In this document: piece after piece, positions 1-8,460 of the stretch | Layout: every line of letters starts with the position of its first letter | Position numbering within the stretch: the first letter of the stretch is position 1 | Assembly: GCA_951813015.1 (NCBI GenBank) | Contig: CATOTG010000008.1 | Coordinates: 372,001 to 436,000, forward strand | DNA from: an uncultured Thermoanaerobaculia bacterium | GTDB lineage: Bacteria; Acidobacteriota; Thermoanaerobaculia; Multivoradales; Multivoraceae | DNA: 64,000 bases | Reading direction: 5' to 3' | Translations under genes and position numbers: made by a program | Notes under the pieces: generated by a model | What the model saw: only the letters and a program-made list of their open reading frames with translations | Told to the model about the DNA's origin: nothing | The model's database searches: none

Positions 1-1
1 G

Positions 2-91
2 TTCGTCGTCCTGCTGGCTGTGCCGATCCTGACCTCGTTCACCGATCAGGTGGGCGAGTTCGAACGGGTCGAAGCGCCGGATCCGCACTGA
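2..91 (+). CDS. C-terminal tail of an unidentified gene (partial)
   Basis: The second frame is open from the window edge to a TGA at 89-91 and gives 29 residues starting FVVLLAVPILTSF. A short hydrophobic stretch is followed by an acidic tail (GEFERVEAPDPH). It lies just upstream of a broken membrane-protein gene and coxB, so it may belong to the same respiratory cluster. Too little is visible to name it. Confidence 0.4.
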   Translation, partial: FVVLLAVPILTSFTDQVGEFERVEAPDPH

Positions 92-110
92 CTGCCCCGA
101 TGATCGCACG

Positions 111-631
111 ATGAACCTGAAGGTCATTCACATCGTCTTCGTGGGGCAGCGCAGTGCTTCTCGCGCTGTTCTTCGGGCGGTTGGTGTCTTGCGCAGGGAG
201 GCGGCTACACGGTCGGCGCCGTCCTTTCCTTCGCGGGTCGCGGCCGCTCTGGTCTGGTACGGCATCTGGTTCTGGCGGAAGATCACGACTCCGAGGAGGC
301 GTGGGCTCGCCGGCGCAAGCTGTTCCGCACCCTTCCCGTTGTCGTGGCCGCCTGGTTCGCCTCCGAACCTGCTGCCTGGGCCTGCAGGGCGTGCTACGGC
401 GGCCTGGGCGAGGAGGGCGTCGCCGGGAGTTTCTTCGGCGGGCGGCGGCGGCGGTGACGGTGGAATGCTGAACGCCGCGCGCGCCGGCGCCTTGCTCCTG
501 CTCGGCGCGGTGTTCCTGATTCAGATGCCCTCGTTCTCTTCTTCTTCTACCTCCGGCGCCGTGCGCGGCGCCTTCGTACCGACCCGGTGCCGCCCTGGTG
601 GAGCACTGTCGAGGAGCCTCTCAAGTCATGA
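111..631 (+). pseudogene. Membrane protein upstream of coxB, broken by several frameshifts
   Basis: No single frame covers this gene, but protein-like pieces follow one another across frames: MNLKVIHIVFV near 111, AVLLALFFG near 153, AALVWYGIWFWRKITTP near 245, RRRKLFRTLPVVVAAW near 310, NAARAGALLLLGAVFLIQ near 470, and LVLFFFYLRRRARRLRTDP near 535, ending EEPLKS with a stop at 629-631. The stop overlaps the coxB start. At least four one-base shifts are needed. The reconstruction is a small protein with about three membrane segments and a Cys-containing loop (ACRACYG). Because the pieces still look conserved, the breaks could be sequencing or assembly indels rather than decay. The family was not recognised. 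Confidence 0.5.
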
Positions 632-1432
632 TGGATGCGATGTTTCCCGCCGCTGCGTCGGAGCACGCCGGCCAGATCGACCAGATGATCGACGTGGTGC
701 ACTACCTCATGTTCGCGGTGTTCATCGCCTGGGGCGCGTTCTTCGTCTACGTGCTGATGCGTTTCCGCCGCCCGGCGCAATCCGAAGGCGCACTACGTCG
801 GTGTCAAGAGCAAGGCGAGCACGTACGGCGAGGTCGCTGTGGCCGTCGTGGAAGGGGTTCTTCTGCTCGGCTTCTCGATTCCGATCTGGGCGGAGCGGGT
901 GGACCAGGTGCCCTCCGAATCGGACTCCACGGTGGTGCGGGTCGTGGCCCAGCAGTTCGCCTGGAACGTGTGGTATCCGGGCGCCGACGGCGAGTTCGGG
1001 GCCGCTGACGTCTCGCTGGTCGACGAGGCGACGAATCCGATGGCCTTGACCGCGACGATCCGGCCGGCGCCGACGACATCTGGACGGTGAACCCAGTTGC
1101 ACGTCCCGGTCGACAAGGCGACGATCGTTCACCTGTCGTCCAAGGACGTGATTCACAGTTTCAACCTGCCGAACATGCGGATCAAGCAGGACGCGATTCC
1201 CGGGATCTCGATTCCGGTGTGGTTCGTCCCCAACAAGACGACCGCGGAAATCCGCGAGGAAACCGGCAACCCCGACTACGTCTACGAGATCGCCTGCGCC
1301 CAACTCTGCGGCAACAGCCACTACTCCATGCGCGGTTTCCTGACTGTGCACACGGAGGAGGAATACCAGGCCTGGCTCGACGAGGAGGCGTCCTACCTCA
1401 GCGGCGGCGGGGACGACGATTTCTTCAACTAG
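628..1432 (+). pseudogene. coxB: Cytochrome c oxidase subunit II, frameshifted
   Basis: Subunit II of a heme-copper oxidase accepts electrons from cytochrome c at its CuA centre and passes them to subunit I. The N-terminal membrane hairpin (VVHYLMFAVFIAWGAFFVY, then VVEGVLLLGFSIPIW) and the C-terminal cupredoxin domain are both present. CuA ligands are visible: His in DVIHSFNLPNM, and CAQLCGNSHYSM with both Cys, the His and the Met. The usual Glu between the cysteines is Gln; that residue binds copper through its backbone, so the site should still form. Three frame changes are needed, near 778, between about 1040 and 1053, and at 1093, where one extra C (ACCCAG) breaks an otherwise perfect join from DDIWTVN to QLHVPVDK. 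No coxA follows; a GH109-like gene does. Either recent decay or local indel errors would explain it. Confidence 0.8.
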
Positions 1433-1492
1433 GCGGTTCGCCTGCTCGCTGCGCCGTCGCGCAGGGAGCACGCGGTACGTTCGGGGCTCGCG

Positions 1493-2890
1493 GTGTACCC
1501 TCATGTCGTGAGGCGTGGGACCGGCCAGTGGGGACGGCGCGAACTGCTGAAGGCCGCCTGGGTCGGCCCTGCTGCAGCCGCGGCCGCGGTGCGTTCCAAG
1601 GCCGGAGGACAGGCGCCGGACAGCCCTGCCTCGCTTGAGGAAGCGGCAGCCGAGGCCTACCGTGCCGGGTTCTCCGCGCCGCCGCTGGAACGGGTGCGGA
1701 TCGGCTTTGTCGGCGTCGGCCTGCAGGGCGGCATTCATGTACGGAACTTCCTGGGGCTGGAGGGTGTCGACGTCGTCGCGGTCTGCGACATCGACGAGCC
1801 GCGGGCGGAGGAGGTCGCCTCCTGGGTGGTGGAAGCCGGAGGGGCGCCGCCGTTGCTCTACACGCGGGGCGAGACGGACTTCAAGCGCCTGTGCGAGCGC
1901 GATGACGTCGACCTGGTGTTCAACGCGACGCCTTGGCGGTGGCACGTGCCGGTCTGTGTCGAGGCGATGGAGACGGGCAAGCACACCGCGGTCGAGGTGC
2001 CGGCCGCGACCACGCTCGAGGGCTGCTGGCGACTCGTCGAAACGGCCGAGCGCACAGCCCGCCACTGCGTGATGATGGAGAACTGCAACTACGGCCGCAG
2101 CGAGATGATGGTCCTGAACATGGTGCGCCAGGGCCTGCTCGGCGATCTTCTCCACGGCGAGGCGGCCTACATCCACGACCTGCGGTCGATCAAGTTCTCG
2201 GACGCGAACGAGGGCCTGTGGCGGCGCCGGCATTCGGTCGAGCGCAACGCGAACCTCTATCCGACCCACGGGCTCGGGCCGGTCGCCCAGTGCATGGACA
2301 TCAACCGGGGCGACTGCTTCGACTACCTCGTTTCGCTTTCGAGCCCGGCCCGCGGTCTGGCGAAGTACGCGGCTAAGCGCTTCGGCGCCGACGACCCGCG
2401 GGCCAGGGTCCGCTACGCCTTGGGCGACATGAACTCGAGCCTGGTCCGGACCCGGCGCGGGCGCAGCATTCTGCTGCAGCACGACACGACGACGCCCCGG
2501 CCGTACAGCCGCCTGAACCTGGTCCAGGGAACGCGCGGCGTCTTCGCGGGCTTTCCGGATCGCATCTTCATCGAGGGCGAGGCGGAGGGCGAAGACTGGA
2601 GCGATGTCGAGCCCTACCGGGAGCGGTTCGAGCACCCGCTGTGGTCGGAGCAGGCGGACAACGCCGAGGGCGCGGGCCACGGCGGCATGGACTACCTGGA
2701 GGACTACCGGCTGGTGCGCTGTCTGCTGGAGGGCACTCCGACGGACATGGACGTCTACGACGCGGCGGCGCTCTCGGCCCCGGTCGAGCTGAGCGAGCTG
2801 TCGGTGGCTCGGGGCAGCGAGCCGGTCGAGTTCCCGGATTTCACCCGTGGCGCCTACCGGACGCGGCCGCCGCTGGGGATCGTCGCGTGA
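1493..2890 (+). CDS. Gfo/Idh/MocA oxidoreductase, GH109 (alpha-N-acetylgalactosaminidase)-like, Tat-exported
   Basis: 465 residues. The N-terminus carries a twin-arginine signal (GRRELLKAAW followed by an alanine-rich hydrophobic stretch), so the protein probably folds with its cofactor before export. Residues about 60-190 form a Rossmann NAD domain starting IGFVGVGLQGG. The C-terminal half contains NLYPTHGLGPVAQCMDINRG and HGGMDYL, which are typical of the GH109 branch. GH109 enzymes cleave terminal N-acetylgalactosamine through an NAD-dependent oxidation-elimination mechanism. The GTG start at 1493 is used because the Tat motif needs it; a TACGTT hexamer lies 11 nt upstream and there is no clear ribosome binding site. 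A sulfatase and an N-acetylhexosamine-kinase-like gene elsewhere in the window would fit mucin-type glycan use, but they are not linked. Substrate specificity is inferred. Confidence 0.85.
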   Translation: MYPHVVRRGTGQWGRRELLKAAWVGPAAAAAAVRSKAGGQAPDSPASLEEAAAEAYRAGFSAPPLERVRIGFVGVGLQGGIHVRNFLGLEGVDVVAVCDIDEPRAEEVASWVVEAGGAPPLLYTRGETDFKRLCERDDVDLVFNATPWRWHVPVCVEAMETGKHTAVEVPAATTLEGCWRLVETAERTARHCVMMENCNYGRSEMMVLNMVRQGLLGDLLHGEAAYIHDLRSIKFSDANEGLWRRRHSVERNANLYPTHGLGPVAQCMDINRGDCFDYLVSLSSPARGLAKYAAKRFGADDPRARVRYALGDMNSSLVRTRRGRSILLQHDTTTPRPYSRLNLVQGTRGVFAGFPDRIFIEGEAEGEDWSDVEPYRERFEHPLWSEQADNAEGAGHGGMDYLEDYRLVRCLLEGTPTDMDVYDAAALSAPVELSELSVARGSEPVEFPDFTRGAYRTRPPLGIVA

Positions 2891-3917
2891 GGAGTCTTGG
2901 GGTCTGAAGGTCGCCTATCTTCTGCCCGGCGCGGCGCTCTACGGCGGCGTCAAGGTCGTCTTCCAGCACGCCCGGGCCTTGAGTCGGCTCGGAGTCGAGG
3001 TCACGGTCCATTCGCCCGATCCCTGTCCGGACTGGTTCGAGGGCGCCCGCGCCTTCTACCGGCAGGCGCCGGCGCTCGAACGCCGATTCCTGCCGCGGGT
3101 GGACGTGGCGGTCGGTACGCTGGCGCCGACCGTCGTCGCGGCGCTCGAGATCGCTGAACGGCTGGCCTGCCACCTCTGCCAGGGCTACGAGCCGGGCCAC
3201 GACACGCTGGCGCCGGACGCTCGCGCGGCGATGCGGGCTGCCTACGACCTGCCGGCGCGGAAGCTGGTCGTGTCGCCGCACCTTCTTCGTACGGTGCGCG
3301 AGGGGCATGGCGTCGAAGCGTGGTGGATACCGCAGCCCTTCGAGCCGGACCTGTTCCGGCCGCCGGAACGGGAACGCGCCGATGACGGCCGGTTGCGGGT
3401 GCTGGTCAGCGGGCACTGGGAACTCGAGGTCAAGGGCGTGGCCTGGTGCCTGCGGGCGCTGCGGCCTCTTTTCGAGCAGACGGGCGGCGGGATCGAGTTG
3501 GTGCGTCTCTCGCTCGACGCGGACGAGGAGGAAGTGACCCTGTGGCCCGAGGCGGCCCGGCACAGGCACGTGCCGCCGGCGGAGGTGCCCGCGCTCTTGC
3601 AGGGGGTCGACCTGTGCATCGGGCCGTCGTCGCCGCTCGAGGGCTTCGGCCTGATCGGGCTCGAGGCGATGGGCTGCGGCCGGGCGTGCGTGCTGACGGA
3701 CATTCCCTCCCACCGTGACCTGGATCCGGACAGCGAGGCTTCGATCAAGGTGCCGTTTGGAGACGGCCCGGCCCTTCGCCAGGCGGTGGAGCGGCTGTGG
3801 CGCGACCGGGATCTGCGCGGCAGGCTTGGCGCAGCCGGCCGCGCCATCGCCGAGACGTACACGGAACGACGGACGGCCGAAGCGCTGATCCGGGCGTTCC
3901 GGCGCCCGCCTACCTGA
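2847..3917 (+). CDS. Glycosyltransferase, GT4/GT-B type
   Basis: Up to 356 residues. The GT-B fold is visible: an N-terminal domain starting KVAYLLPGAALYGGVKVV, and a C-terminal nucleotide-sugar domain with EGFGLIGLEAMGCGRACVLTD, the E-x7-E retaining-GT4 signature. It should transfer a sugar from an activated donor to an unknown acceptor in the cytoplasm. The only standard start in frame is GTG 2847, which overlaps the upstream gene by 44 nt and has no ribosome binding site. CTG at 2904 lies just before the first beta strand, 10 nt after AGGAG (2889-2893), and may be the true start. The 3' end overlaps the converging methyltransferase gene by 8 nt. Confidence 0.85.
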   Translation: MAPTGRGRRWGSSREESWGLKVAYLLPGAALYGGVKVVFQHARALSRLGVEVTVHSPDPCPDWFEGARAFYRQAPALERRFLPRVDVAVGTLAPTVVAALEIAERLACHLCQGYEPGHDTLAPDARAAMRAAYDLPARKLVVSPHLLRTVREGHGVEAWWIPQPFEPDLFRPPERERADDGRLRVLVSGHWELEVKGVAWCLRALRPLFEQTGGGIELVRLSLDADEEEVTLWPEAARHRHVPPAEVPALLQGVDLCIGPSSPLEGFGLIGLEAMGCGRACVLTDIPSHRDLDPDSEASIKVPFGDGPALRQAVERLWRDRDLRGRLGAAGRAIAETYTERRTAEALIRAFRRPPT

Positions 3918-5016
3918 AGATCGAAACGTAGAAGCCGGCCGTGGTCAGACTGTCGCGGTCAGGAGAAAGCGACTCGGGAAGCGCATCGATGCGCTTCGGC
4001 AGCGGAGTCGTCTGGGCGTCGATCCGGTAGCGGTCGAAGCCTGCGGCGTGCAGCCAGTTCTCCAGGGTGCGGCGGGTGAAGAACCGGACGTGCGTGGCGC
4101 AGAGCAGGCCCATGGGGACGTAGTCCCAGCGCCCGGCGATCAGGTCCTCGACGACGGAGTAGTGACCGACATTGGGTACCGAGAGCACGATCCGGCCGCC
4201 GGGACAAAGCCAGGTTGCCGCGCGTTCGAGGAACGCCTGGCCATTGGTCAGATGCTCGAACAGCTCGAAGGCGACGATCGCGTCGAAGGTCTCGCCGGGT
4301 TCGACGTCCTGGACATCGCCGCGGATCATCCGGTCGAGCCGGCTTTCGGCGGCCGCGGCTGCCTCGGGATTCAGTTCGAGCCCGACCACCCGGCAGCCGA
4401 AGCGCTGCTTGATCAGCGCCGCGGTTGCTCCGCGTCCGCAGCCGATTTCCAGCACGGACGACGCGGGTCCGAGGTCCTCGGGCAGCAGGGGCAGGACGTC
4501 GGCGCGCTCGCCGCCGTAGTAGTCGATGAACTCGTAGCAGAGGCCCGAGCGTGGGCCGCCCGGTTGTTCGCCCGCCGCCCACCTGGCACAGGCGTCGCGG
4601 GACAGCAGGACGGCAGGACTCGCACCTTGCGGGGGCGGTCCGACCGACGATTCCGCAGCGTCGCCGGCGAGCCAGGCGGACTCTGCAAGTTCGTAATCGG
4701 CCAGGGTGAACAGGTCGTTGCTCGCCTCCGGGCCGGTCGTCGTCAGGTCGGTCGCGTAGACGGCGCCGCAGTCGGGGCGGGCGTCTCCAGTCAGTTTCTC
4801 GCGCATTCGCCTCAGGGAGGTGCGGCCGATCAGGACGCGGCAGGATGCCAGGATCAGTGCCGCCTGGGCGCCGTCCGGCAGTCTCGCCGGCAGCTTTGAC
4901 ACCACCTCGACATTGCCGAAGACGGCGCGCGCCTCGCCGACGAGCCAGCGGCGGAGGTACCGCCACTCGGCGGAGGCCTGGGCCTCGGCGTCCCAGGGCA
5001 GGACCAGCAGCAACAT
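3910..5016 (-). CDS. Class I SAM-dependent methyltransferase with an N-terminal extension
   Basis: 368 residues. The C-terminal half is a Methyltransf_11/23-type domain: motif I VLEIGCGRG near residue 190, an acidic strand (VVGLELNPEA), FDAIVAFELFEHL, and LCPGGRIVLSVPNVGHYS. The first ~150 residues resemble none of the usual accessory domains; they may be a degenerate glycosyltransferase-like region, since methyltransferases of this kind often act on glycans. It converges with the glycosyltransferase gene, whose end it overlaps by 8 nt. The ATG at 5016 has a TACGAT hexamer 6 nt upstream and no ribosome binding site, suggesting a leaderless transcript. The acceptor is unknown. Confidence 0.8.
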   Translation of the reverse strand: MLLLVLPWDAEAQASAEWRYLRRWLVGEARAVFGNVEVVSKLPARLPDGAQAALILASCRVLIGRTSLRRMREKLTGDARPDCGAVYATDLTTTGPEASNDLFTLADYELAESAWLAGDAAESSVGPPPQGASPAVLLSRDACARWAAGEQPGGPRSGLCYEFIDYYGGERADVLPLLPEDLGPASSVLEIGCGRGATAALIKQRFGCRVVGLELNPEAAAAAESRLDRMIRGDVQDVEPGETFDAIVAFELFEHLTNGQAFLERAATWLCPGGRIVLSVPNVGHYSVVEDLIAGRWDYVPMGLLCATHVRFFTRRTLENWLHAAGFDRYRIDAQTTPLPKRIDALPESLSPDRDSLTTAGFYVSIFR

Positions 5017-5022
5017 CGCGTG

Positions 5023-5028
5023 ATCGTA
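5023..5028 (-). promoter_or_regulatory. Putative -10 hexamer for the methyltransferase gene (leaderless)
   Basis: TACGAT on the minus strand, 6 nt before ATG 5016. This spacing places the expected transcription start at or next to the start codon. The same arrangement recurs at other genes in the window. Confidence 0.4.
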
Positions 5029-5044
5029 CGCGGGCCTGACGGCC

Positions 5045-5164
5045 CTACGAGTCCTTCTTGTTCGCGATGACGGACGCGATGATGTGGAGGGGGATCGTCA
5101 CGAACAGCGCCAGCGGCTGCACGACGAGCGCGCTGACGTGAAGGATGAGGAACAGGCAGGTCAT
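5045..5164 (-). CDS. Small hydrophobic protein, 39 aa, unknown
   Basis: ATG at 5164 and TAG at 5045 give 39 residues: MTCLFLILHVSALVVQPLAL, a second hydrophobic stretch, then a charged NKKDS tail. It looks like one or two short membrane helices. It sits 18 nt downstream of the broken luciferase-like gene on the same strand and has no convincing ribosome binding site. It could be a genuine small membrane protein or chance translation of scar DNA. No family recognised. Confidence 0.35.
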   Translation of the reverse strand: MTCLFLILHVSALVVQPLALFVTIPLHIIASVIANKKDS

Positions 5165-5182
5165 TTCGCGCGCGCAGAGCCG

Positions 5183-5521
5183 TTACAGGTGGGCCAACAC
5201 CTCGTCGTGGAACTGCCCGATCACCCGCTCCTGCGTGGCAAGCGAGGGCAGCAGCATGAGCTGATCGAGCCCGGCCTCGATCCGGTTGATCGTCGCGATG
5301 CTGTGCGCCGTGACCGGTGCGATCCGGGTACCCGTGATCGCGACCCCGGTGCCGAGCCTGATCCGGCTCGTCCGCTCCGCCGCCAGCGCCAGCACCGCGT
5401 AGCAGTCCGACCAGATCATCTGGCTGTCCGCGATCCAGGCGTGGCTGTACCCGAGCGCCTCCGCCCGCTCGATGTAGCCGATGTCGTCGATCTTGCTGGC
5501 GACGCAGATGCCGAAGTCCAT
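5183..5521 (-). pseudogene. Luciferase-like (LLM) flavin monooxygenase with a large internal deletion
   Basis: The reading frame is intact but only 112 residues long, against about 330 for the family. The first ~80 residues match the N-terminus of LLM-class flavin/F420-dependent oxidoreductases (MDFGICVASKIDDIGYIERA, HAWIADSQ, RLGTGVAITGTR, HSIATIN). The sequence then jumps to IEAGLDQLMLLPSLATQERV, which resembles the far C-terminus of the same family. About 200 residues of the TIM barrel are therefore missing, apparently by an in-frame deletion, and it cannot form the normal fold. A complete but different LLM gene begins at 63224. The deletion lies next to a transposase fragment. Confidence 0.65.
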
Positions 5522-5853
5522 GCCGTGTCCCGTGCCGTAGGCGTTGGGCGCAGTGTAGCGCCGCGTGCCGCGGCGGCCCCGGCGGCGGCGCCGGCGCCGG
5601 CGCCCGCCCGCTTGGGTCTCAGGGGAGAGGGTCGCAGGGGCCGCCCGCGCCTGGCAGATCGATGGAGGGTGAAGCGCTCGCTGCGGTCGGCTGCGCTCCG
5701 TTTGGGCGTTGGACGATGAGTTGGCGCCGGACGTCGCTTGCCGACAGCCTTCCTGGGGCCCTCTGCCCTTGGGCCCTGCCGCGGGCTGGAGGGCGTCGTC
5801 TCCGGCCTGACGGCGGCGCTGGACAGCGCTGAGCCAGTAAGTTCCTGCGTCGG
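5522..5853. other. Low-complexity GC-rich spacer
   Basis: No gene is supported here. The stretch near 5570-5615 is built from GGCGCC/GGCGGC units. A minus-strand TACACT near 5556-5561 could serve the LLM remnant. The spacer connects the LLM remnant to the transposase fragment and looks like accumulated scar sequence. Confidence 0.4.
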
Positions 5854-6123
5854 GTGCCGGAGTACCGCAAGGCGCGGGGCCTGGTCTGCGGCCAGGAGAC
5901 CTGCGACGGCGCCGGGGGCGAGATCGAGGGTGTGCGCGAGTTGCTGCGCCGCCTCGACATCGAGAATCAGGCGGTGACGCTCGACTCCTTGCATACGCAG
6001 CGCACGACAGCGCGGTTGATCGTCGAGCGCGGCGACCACGAGCGGCTGACGTACCGCTACAGTGGTCGTGACTTCCGTCTCACCGACGTCCATGGCCGGG
6101 TGGTTGAGGAAATACTGGCCTGA
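5854..6123 (+). pseudogene. Transposase fragment, ISAs1 (IS4-like DDE) type
   Basis: About 89 residues. The core [20 protein letters not shown] followed by [16 protein letters not shown] matches the segment of ISAs1/H-repeat transposases around the second catalytic Asp (typically VTLDALHTQ..TARxIVE). Everything before and after is lost, and the C-terminal [16 protein letters not shown] does not fit the family, so the fragment is rearranged. No terminal repeats were found around it. It matters because four short elements in the window have CAGG ends that resemble those of this family. Confidence 0.6.
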
Positions 6124-6190
6124 CGGTTCGGCTTGGGCGGTTCGGGGACGCCGGGTCGGCGGCGCTCGTTTACTTCAGAGGAGGGAAAGC

Positions 6191-6607
6191 ATGAATTGGG
6201 GCAAAGCAGTGGTTGCCGGTCTCGCGGCCGGATTCGTCCAGAACATCGTGAACTTCGTACTGCACGGCCTGGTGCTCGGCGGCGCTTATGTCGATGAGCC
6301 GGCGTTCGTCCAGGAACCCGACAGCATGGCCATGCAGATCGTCTGGTTCCTTGTCATCGCTCTGGTGCTCGGCGTCGTCGCGAGCGTGCTCTTTACGTGC
6401 AGCCGCCAGTCCTGGCAGGCGGGCGCCAAGGGCGGGCTCCACTTCGGAATCCTGCTGGGGGCCGCAATCGGCTTTCAGCAGTTCTACCTGACCCTGGTGA
6501 TCAGCGACTTCCCGTACCACGTCGCCTGGATGTGGCTGGCGGTCGAGATCATCTCCTTCGGCATCGGCGGCATGGTGCTGGGCGCGTTGATCAAGCGCGC
6601 CGACTGA
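6191..6607 (+). CDS. Small integral membrane protein, unknown function
   Basis: 138 residues with four predicted membrane segments: VVAGLAAGFVQNIVNFVLHG, IVWFLVIALVLGVVASVLF, GLHFGILLGAAIGFQQFYL, and the segment ending GIGGMVLGALI. The start ATG 6191 is well supported by GAGGAGGG 6-13 nt upstream. The layout resembles small DUF1761-type proteins, but I cannot confirm the family. It is followed by a MITE-like element and then the ammonium transporter gene. Confidence 0.7.
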   Translation: MNWGKAVVAGLAAGFVQNIVNFVLHGLVLGGAYVDEPAFVQEPDSMAMQIVWFLVIALVLGVVASVLFTCSRQSWQAGAKGGLHFGILLGAAIGFQQFYLTLVISDFPYHVAWMWLAVEIISFGIGGMVLGALIKRAD

Positions 6608-6639
6608 GGCTGCATTCGGCGTGGATCCGTTGCGGATCC

Positions 6640-6790
6640 CAGGGCTGTTCCAACGTCGGGAACTCCGATGTCCGAGGTGCGGAAACCACTCCTGGATGGG
6701 AAGATCGGTGCTGGTGCGACTCTCTGCTCTCGGGAACGCGGGCGCCCTGCCCGCACGCGGCGCGAAGCGTCGGACGTTGGAATCGTCCTG
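6640..6790 (+). mobile_element. MITE-like element, copy 1 (subtype A), 151 bp
   Basis: Begins CAGGGCTGTTCCAACGTCGG and ends CCGGACGTTGGAATCGTCCTG-like, forming imperfect terminal inverted repeats of about 20 bp. It is flanked by perfect 11-bp direct repeats GTTGCGGATCC at 6629-6639 and 6791-6801, a target-site duplication. It is about 90% identical by eye to the reverse complement of copy 3 and more distantly related to copies 2 and 4. No protein-coding capacity is evident. It lies between the membrane-protein gene and the ammonium transporter gene. Confidence 0.8.
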
Positions 6791-6831
6791 GTTGCGGATC
6801 CACGTCGTCGCCGGAGGGCCGTACCGGACGC

Positions 6832-6837
6832 TACAAT
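6832..6837 (+). promoter_or_regulatory. Possible -10 element upstream of amt
   Basis: TACAAT lies 91 nt before the transporter start and just downstream of MITE copy 1. It is followed by a short hairpin, CACGC-TCC-GCGTG (6841-6853). No clear -35 is visible at the expected spacing, so this is tentative. Confidence 0.3.
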
Positions 6838-6927
6838 GCTCACGCTCCGCGTGTGAACGCGATCGGGCCGCGCCGTTCAGATCCTCGTGAGAGGGGGCGG
6901 GCCTCCACCAACAGCCGGAGGGTAAAG

Positions 6928-8334
6928 ATGAAGCCCCAGTTCAAGCCGCCTTTGTCACGACGGACCGCCGCCAAGGTGCTCCTTGCCGGCGTCGTGCTTC
7001 TGCTCGTCGCGTCAGCGGCGGGCGCCCAGGTGTCCGCGGAGGCGACCTACGTCTTCAATACGTACGCGTTCCTGGTCTGGGGCGCGTTCATCATGTGGAT
7101 GTGCGCCGGCTTCACGATGCTGGAGGCGGGTTCGGTGCGGACCAAGAACGCTTCCGTCATCTGCCTCAAGAACATCGGTCTCTACTCGATCGCCGGGATC
7201 GCCTACTACGCGATCGGTTACAACCTGATGTATGTCGACGTGGGCGGCTGGATCGGTTCGATCACGCCCTTCTTCGAGGCGTCGGCGGACGAGATGGCAC
7301 TGCTGGGCGGCGATGCGGACAAGACCGCGGCAGTCACGGCAAGCGGCTACTCGGAGATGTCGAGCTGGTTCTTCCAGATGACCTTCGTGGCCACCACGGC
7401 GTCCATTGTTTCGGGCGCGCTGGCCGAGCGGGTCAAGCTCTGGTCGTTCCTCGTTTTCACCGCCGTGCTCACCGCGGTCATCTACCCGGTCGTTGGCGCC
7501 TGGACCTGGGGCGAAGGCTGGCTGTACGAGCTCGGGTTCCAGGACTTTGCCGGCTCGACGATCGTCCACTCGACCGGTGGCTGGGCGGCGCTGGCCGGCA
7601 TCATCATGGTCGGAGCGCGGCGCAACAAGTTCCGTTCCGACGGCAGCGTCAAGGTCACGCCGCCCTCGAATGTGCCGATCGTCACCCTCGGCGTGTTCAT
7701 TCTCTGGCTGGGCTGGTTCGGATTCAACGGCGGCTCCCAGCTTGCGCTCGGCGGCGCCGCCGACGCGACGGCGATGGGCAACCTGTTGATCAACACGAAC
7801 CTGGGCGCAGCCGCGGGCGTCGTGGCGGCGCTCGTCCTGTCGCGGCCGCTGCTGGGCCGAGTCGACCTTTTGGCGGTGCTCAACGGCGCGCTCGGGGGAT
7901 TGGTCGGCGTGACCGCCGGACCCGACCTCGTCGGCCACCACTGGGCCTTGCTCATCGGCGCCGTCGGCGGAGTGGTCACAGTCGCCGGCATGAGGCTGCT
8001 CGAGCGGATGAAGCTGGACGACGTCGTAGGCGCCGTCCCGGTCCACCTGTTCGCCGGCATCTGGGGCACGCTCGCGGTGTGCATCGCGGCCGGCGGCAAC
8101 TTCGTCAATCAGCTGATCGGCATCGTGGCCGTCGGCGTCTTCGTCTTCGGGATTTCGATGCTCGTGTGGTGGGTGATCGACAAGACGATGGGCGTGCGAG
8201 TCTCTGCGGAAGTCGAGGAACTCGGCCAGGACATGGCCGAACTCGGCATCGAGTCATACCCCGAGTTCATCCTCATGCCGGACGAGGACGACATGCAGGC
8301 GGCGAAGGCGGCGCAGGAGAGCGTGACGAGCTGA
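6928..8334 (+). CDS. amt: Ammonium transporter, Amt/Mep family
   Basis: 468 residues. A cleavable signal peptide (hydrophobic run ending ASAAGAQ) precedes about eleven membrane helices, as in other Amt proteins. Family landmarks are present: the pore region with DFAGSTIVHSTGGWAAL (first pore His), FILWLGWFGFNGGS, and VPVHLFAGIWGTLA (second pore His). The protein conducts ammonium across the inner membrane. The start ATG 6928 is set by CCGGAGGG just upstream and by the signal peptide. The C-terminal tail is acidic (PDEDDMQ). No glnK (PII) gene is adjacent, unlike the common amt-glnK pairing, so regulation must act from elsewhere. Confidence 0.95.
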   Translation: MKPQFKPPLSRRTAAKVLLAGVVLLLVASAAGAQVSAEATYVFNTYAFLVWGAFIMWMCAGFTMLEAGSVRTKNASVICLKNIGLYSIAGIAYYAIGYNLMYVDVGGWIGSITPFFEASADEMALLGGDADKTAAVTASGYSEMSSWFFQMTFVATTASIVSGALAERVKLWSFLVFTAVLTAVIYPVVGAWTWGEGWLYELGFQDFAGSTIVHSTGGWAALAGIIMVGARRNKFRSDGSVKVTPPSNVPIVTLGVFILWLGWFGFNGGSQLALGGAADATAMGNLLINTNLGAAAGVVAALVLSRPLLGRVDLLAVLNGALGGLVGVTAGPDLVGHHWALLIGAVGGVVTVAGMRLLERMKLDDVVGAVPVHLFAGIWGTLAVCIAAGGNFVNQLIGIVAVGVFVFGISMLVWWVIDKTMGVRVSAEVEELGQDMAELGIESYPEFILMPDEDDMQAAKAAQESVTS

Positions 8335-8460
8335 GACCGGGCGGATCGCGTGGTGGCGCCGGTGGGCGGCGCGACTCGCCGCGCAAGCCTGTACGCTCCG
8401 GGTACGCAATGCCGAGAGAACCCTGCAGACTCGGTGTTCGGTGCCTGGAAGGCTGAGTCA

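Noticed and set aside
722..2680. A long minus-strand open frame antisense to coxB and the GH109-like gene
   Set aside because: Shadow frame of GC-rich coding sequence; composition rich in Arg/Pro/Gly with no domain features.
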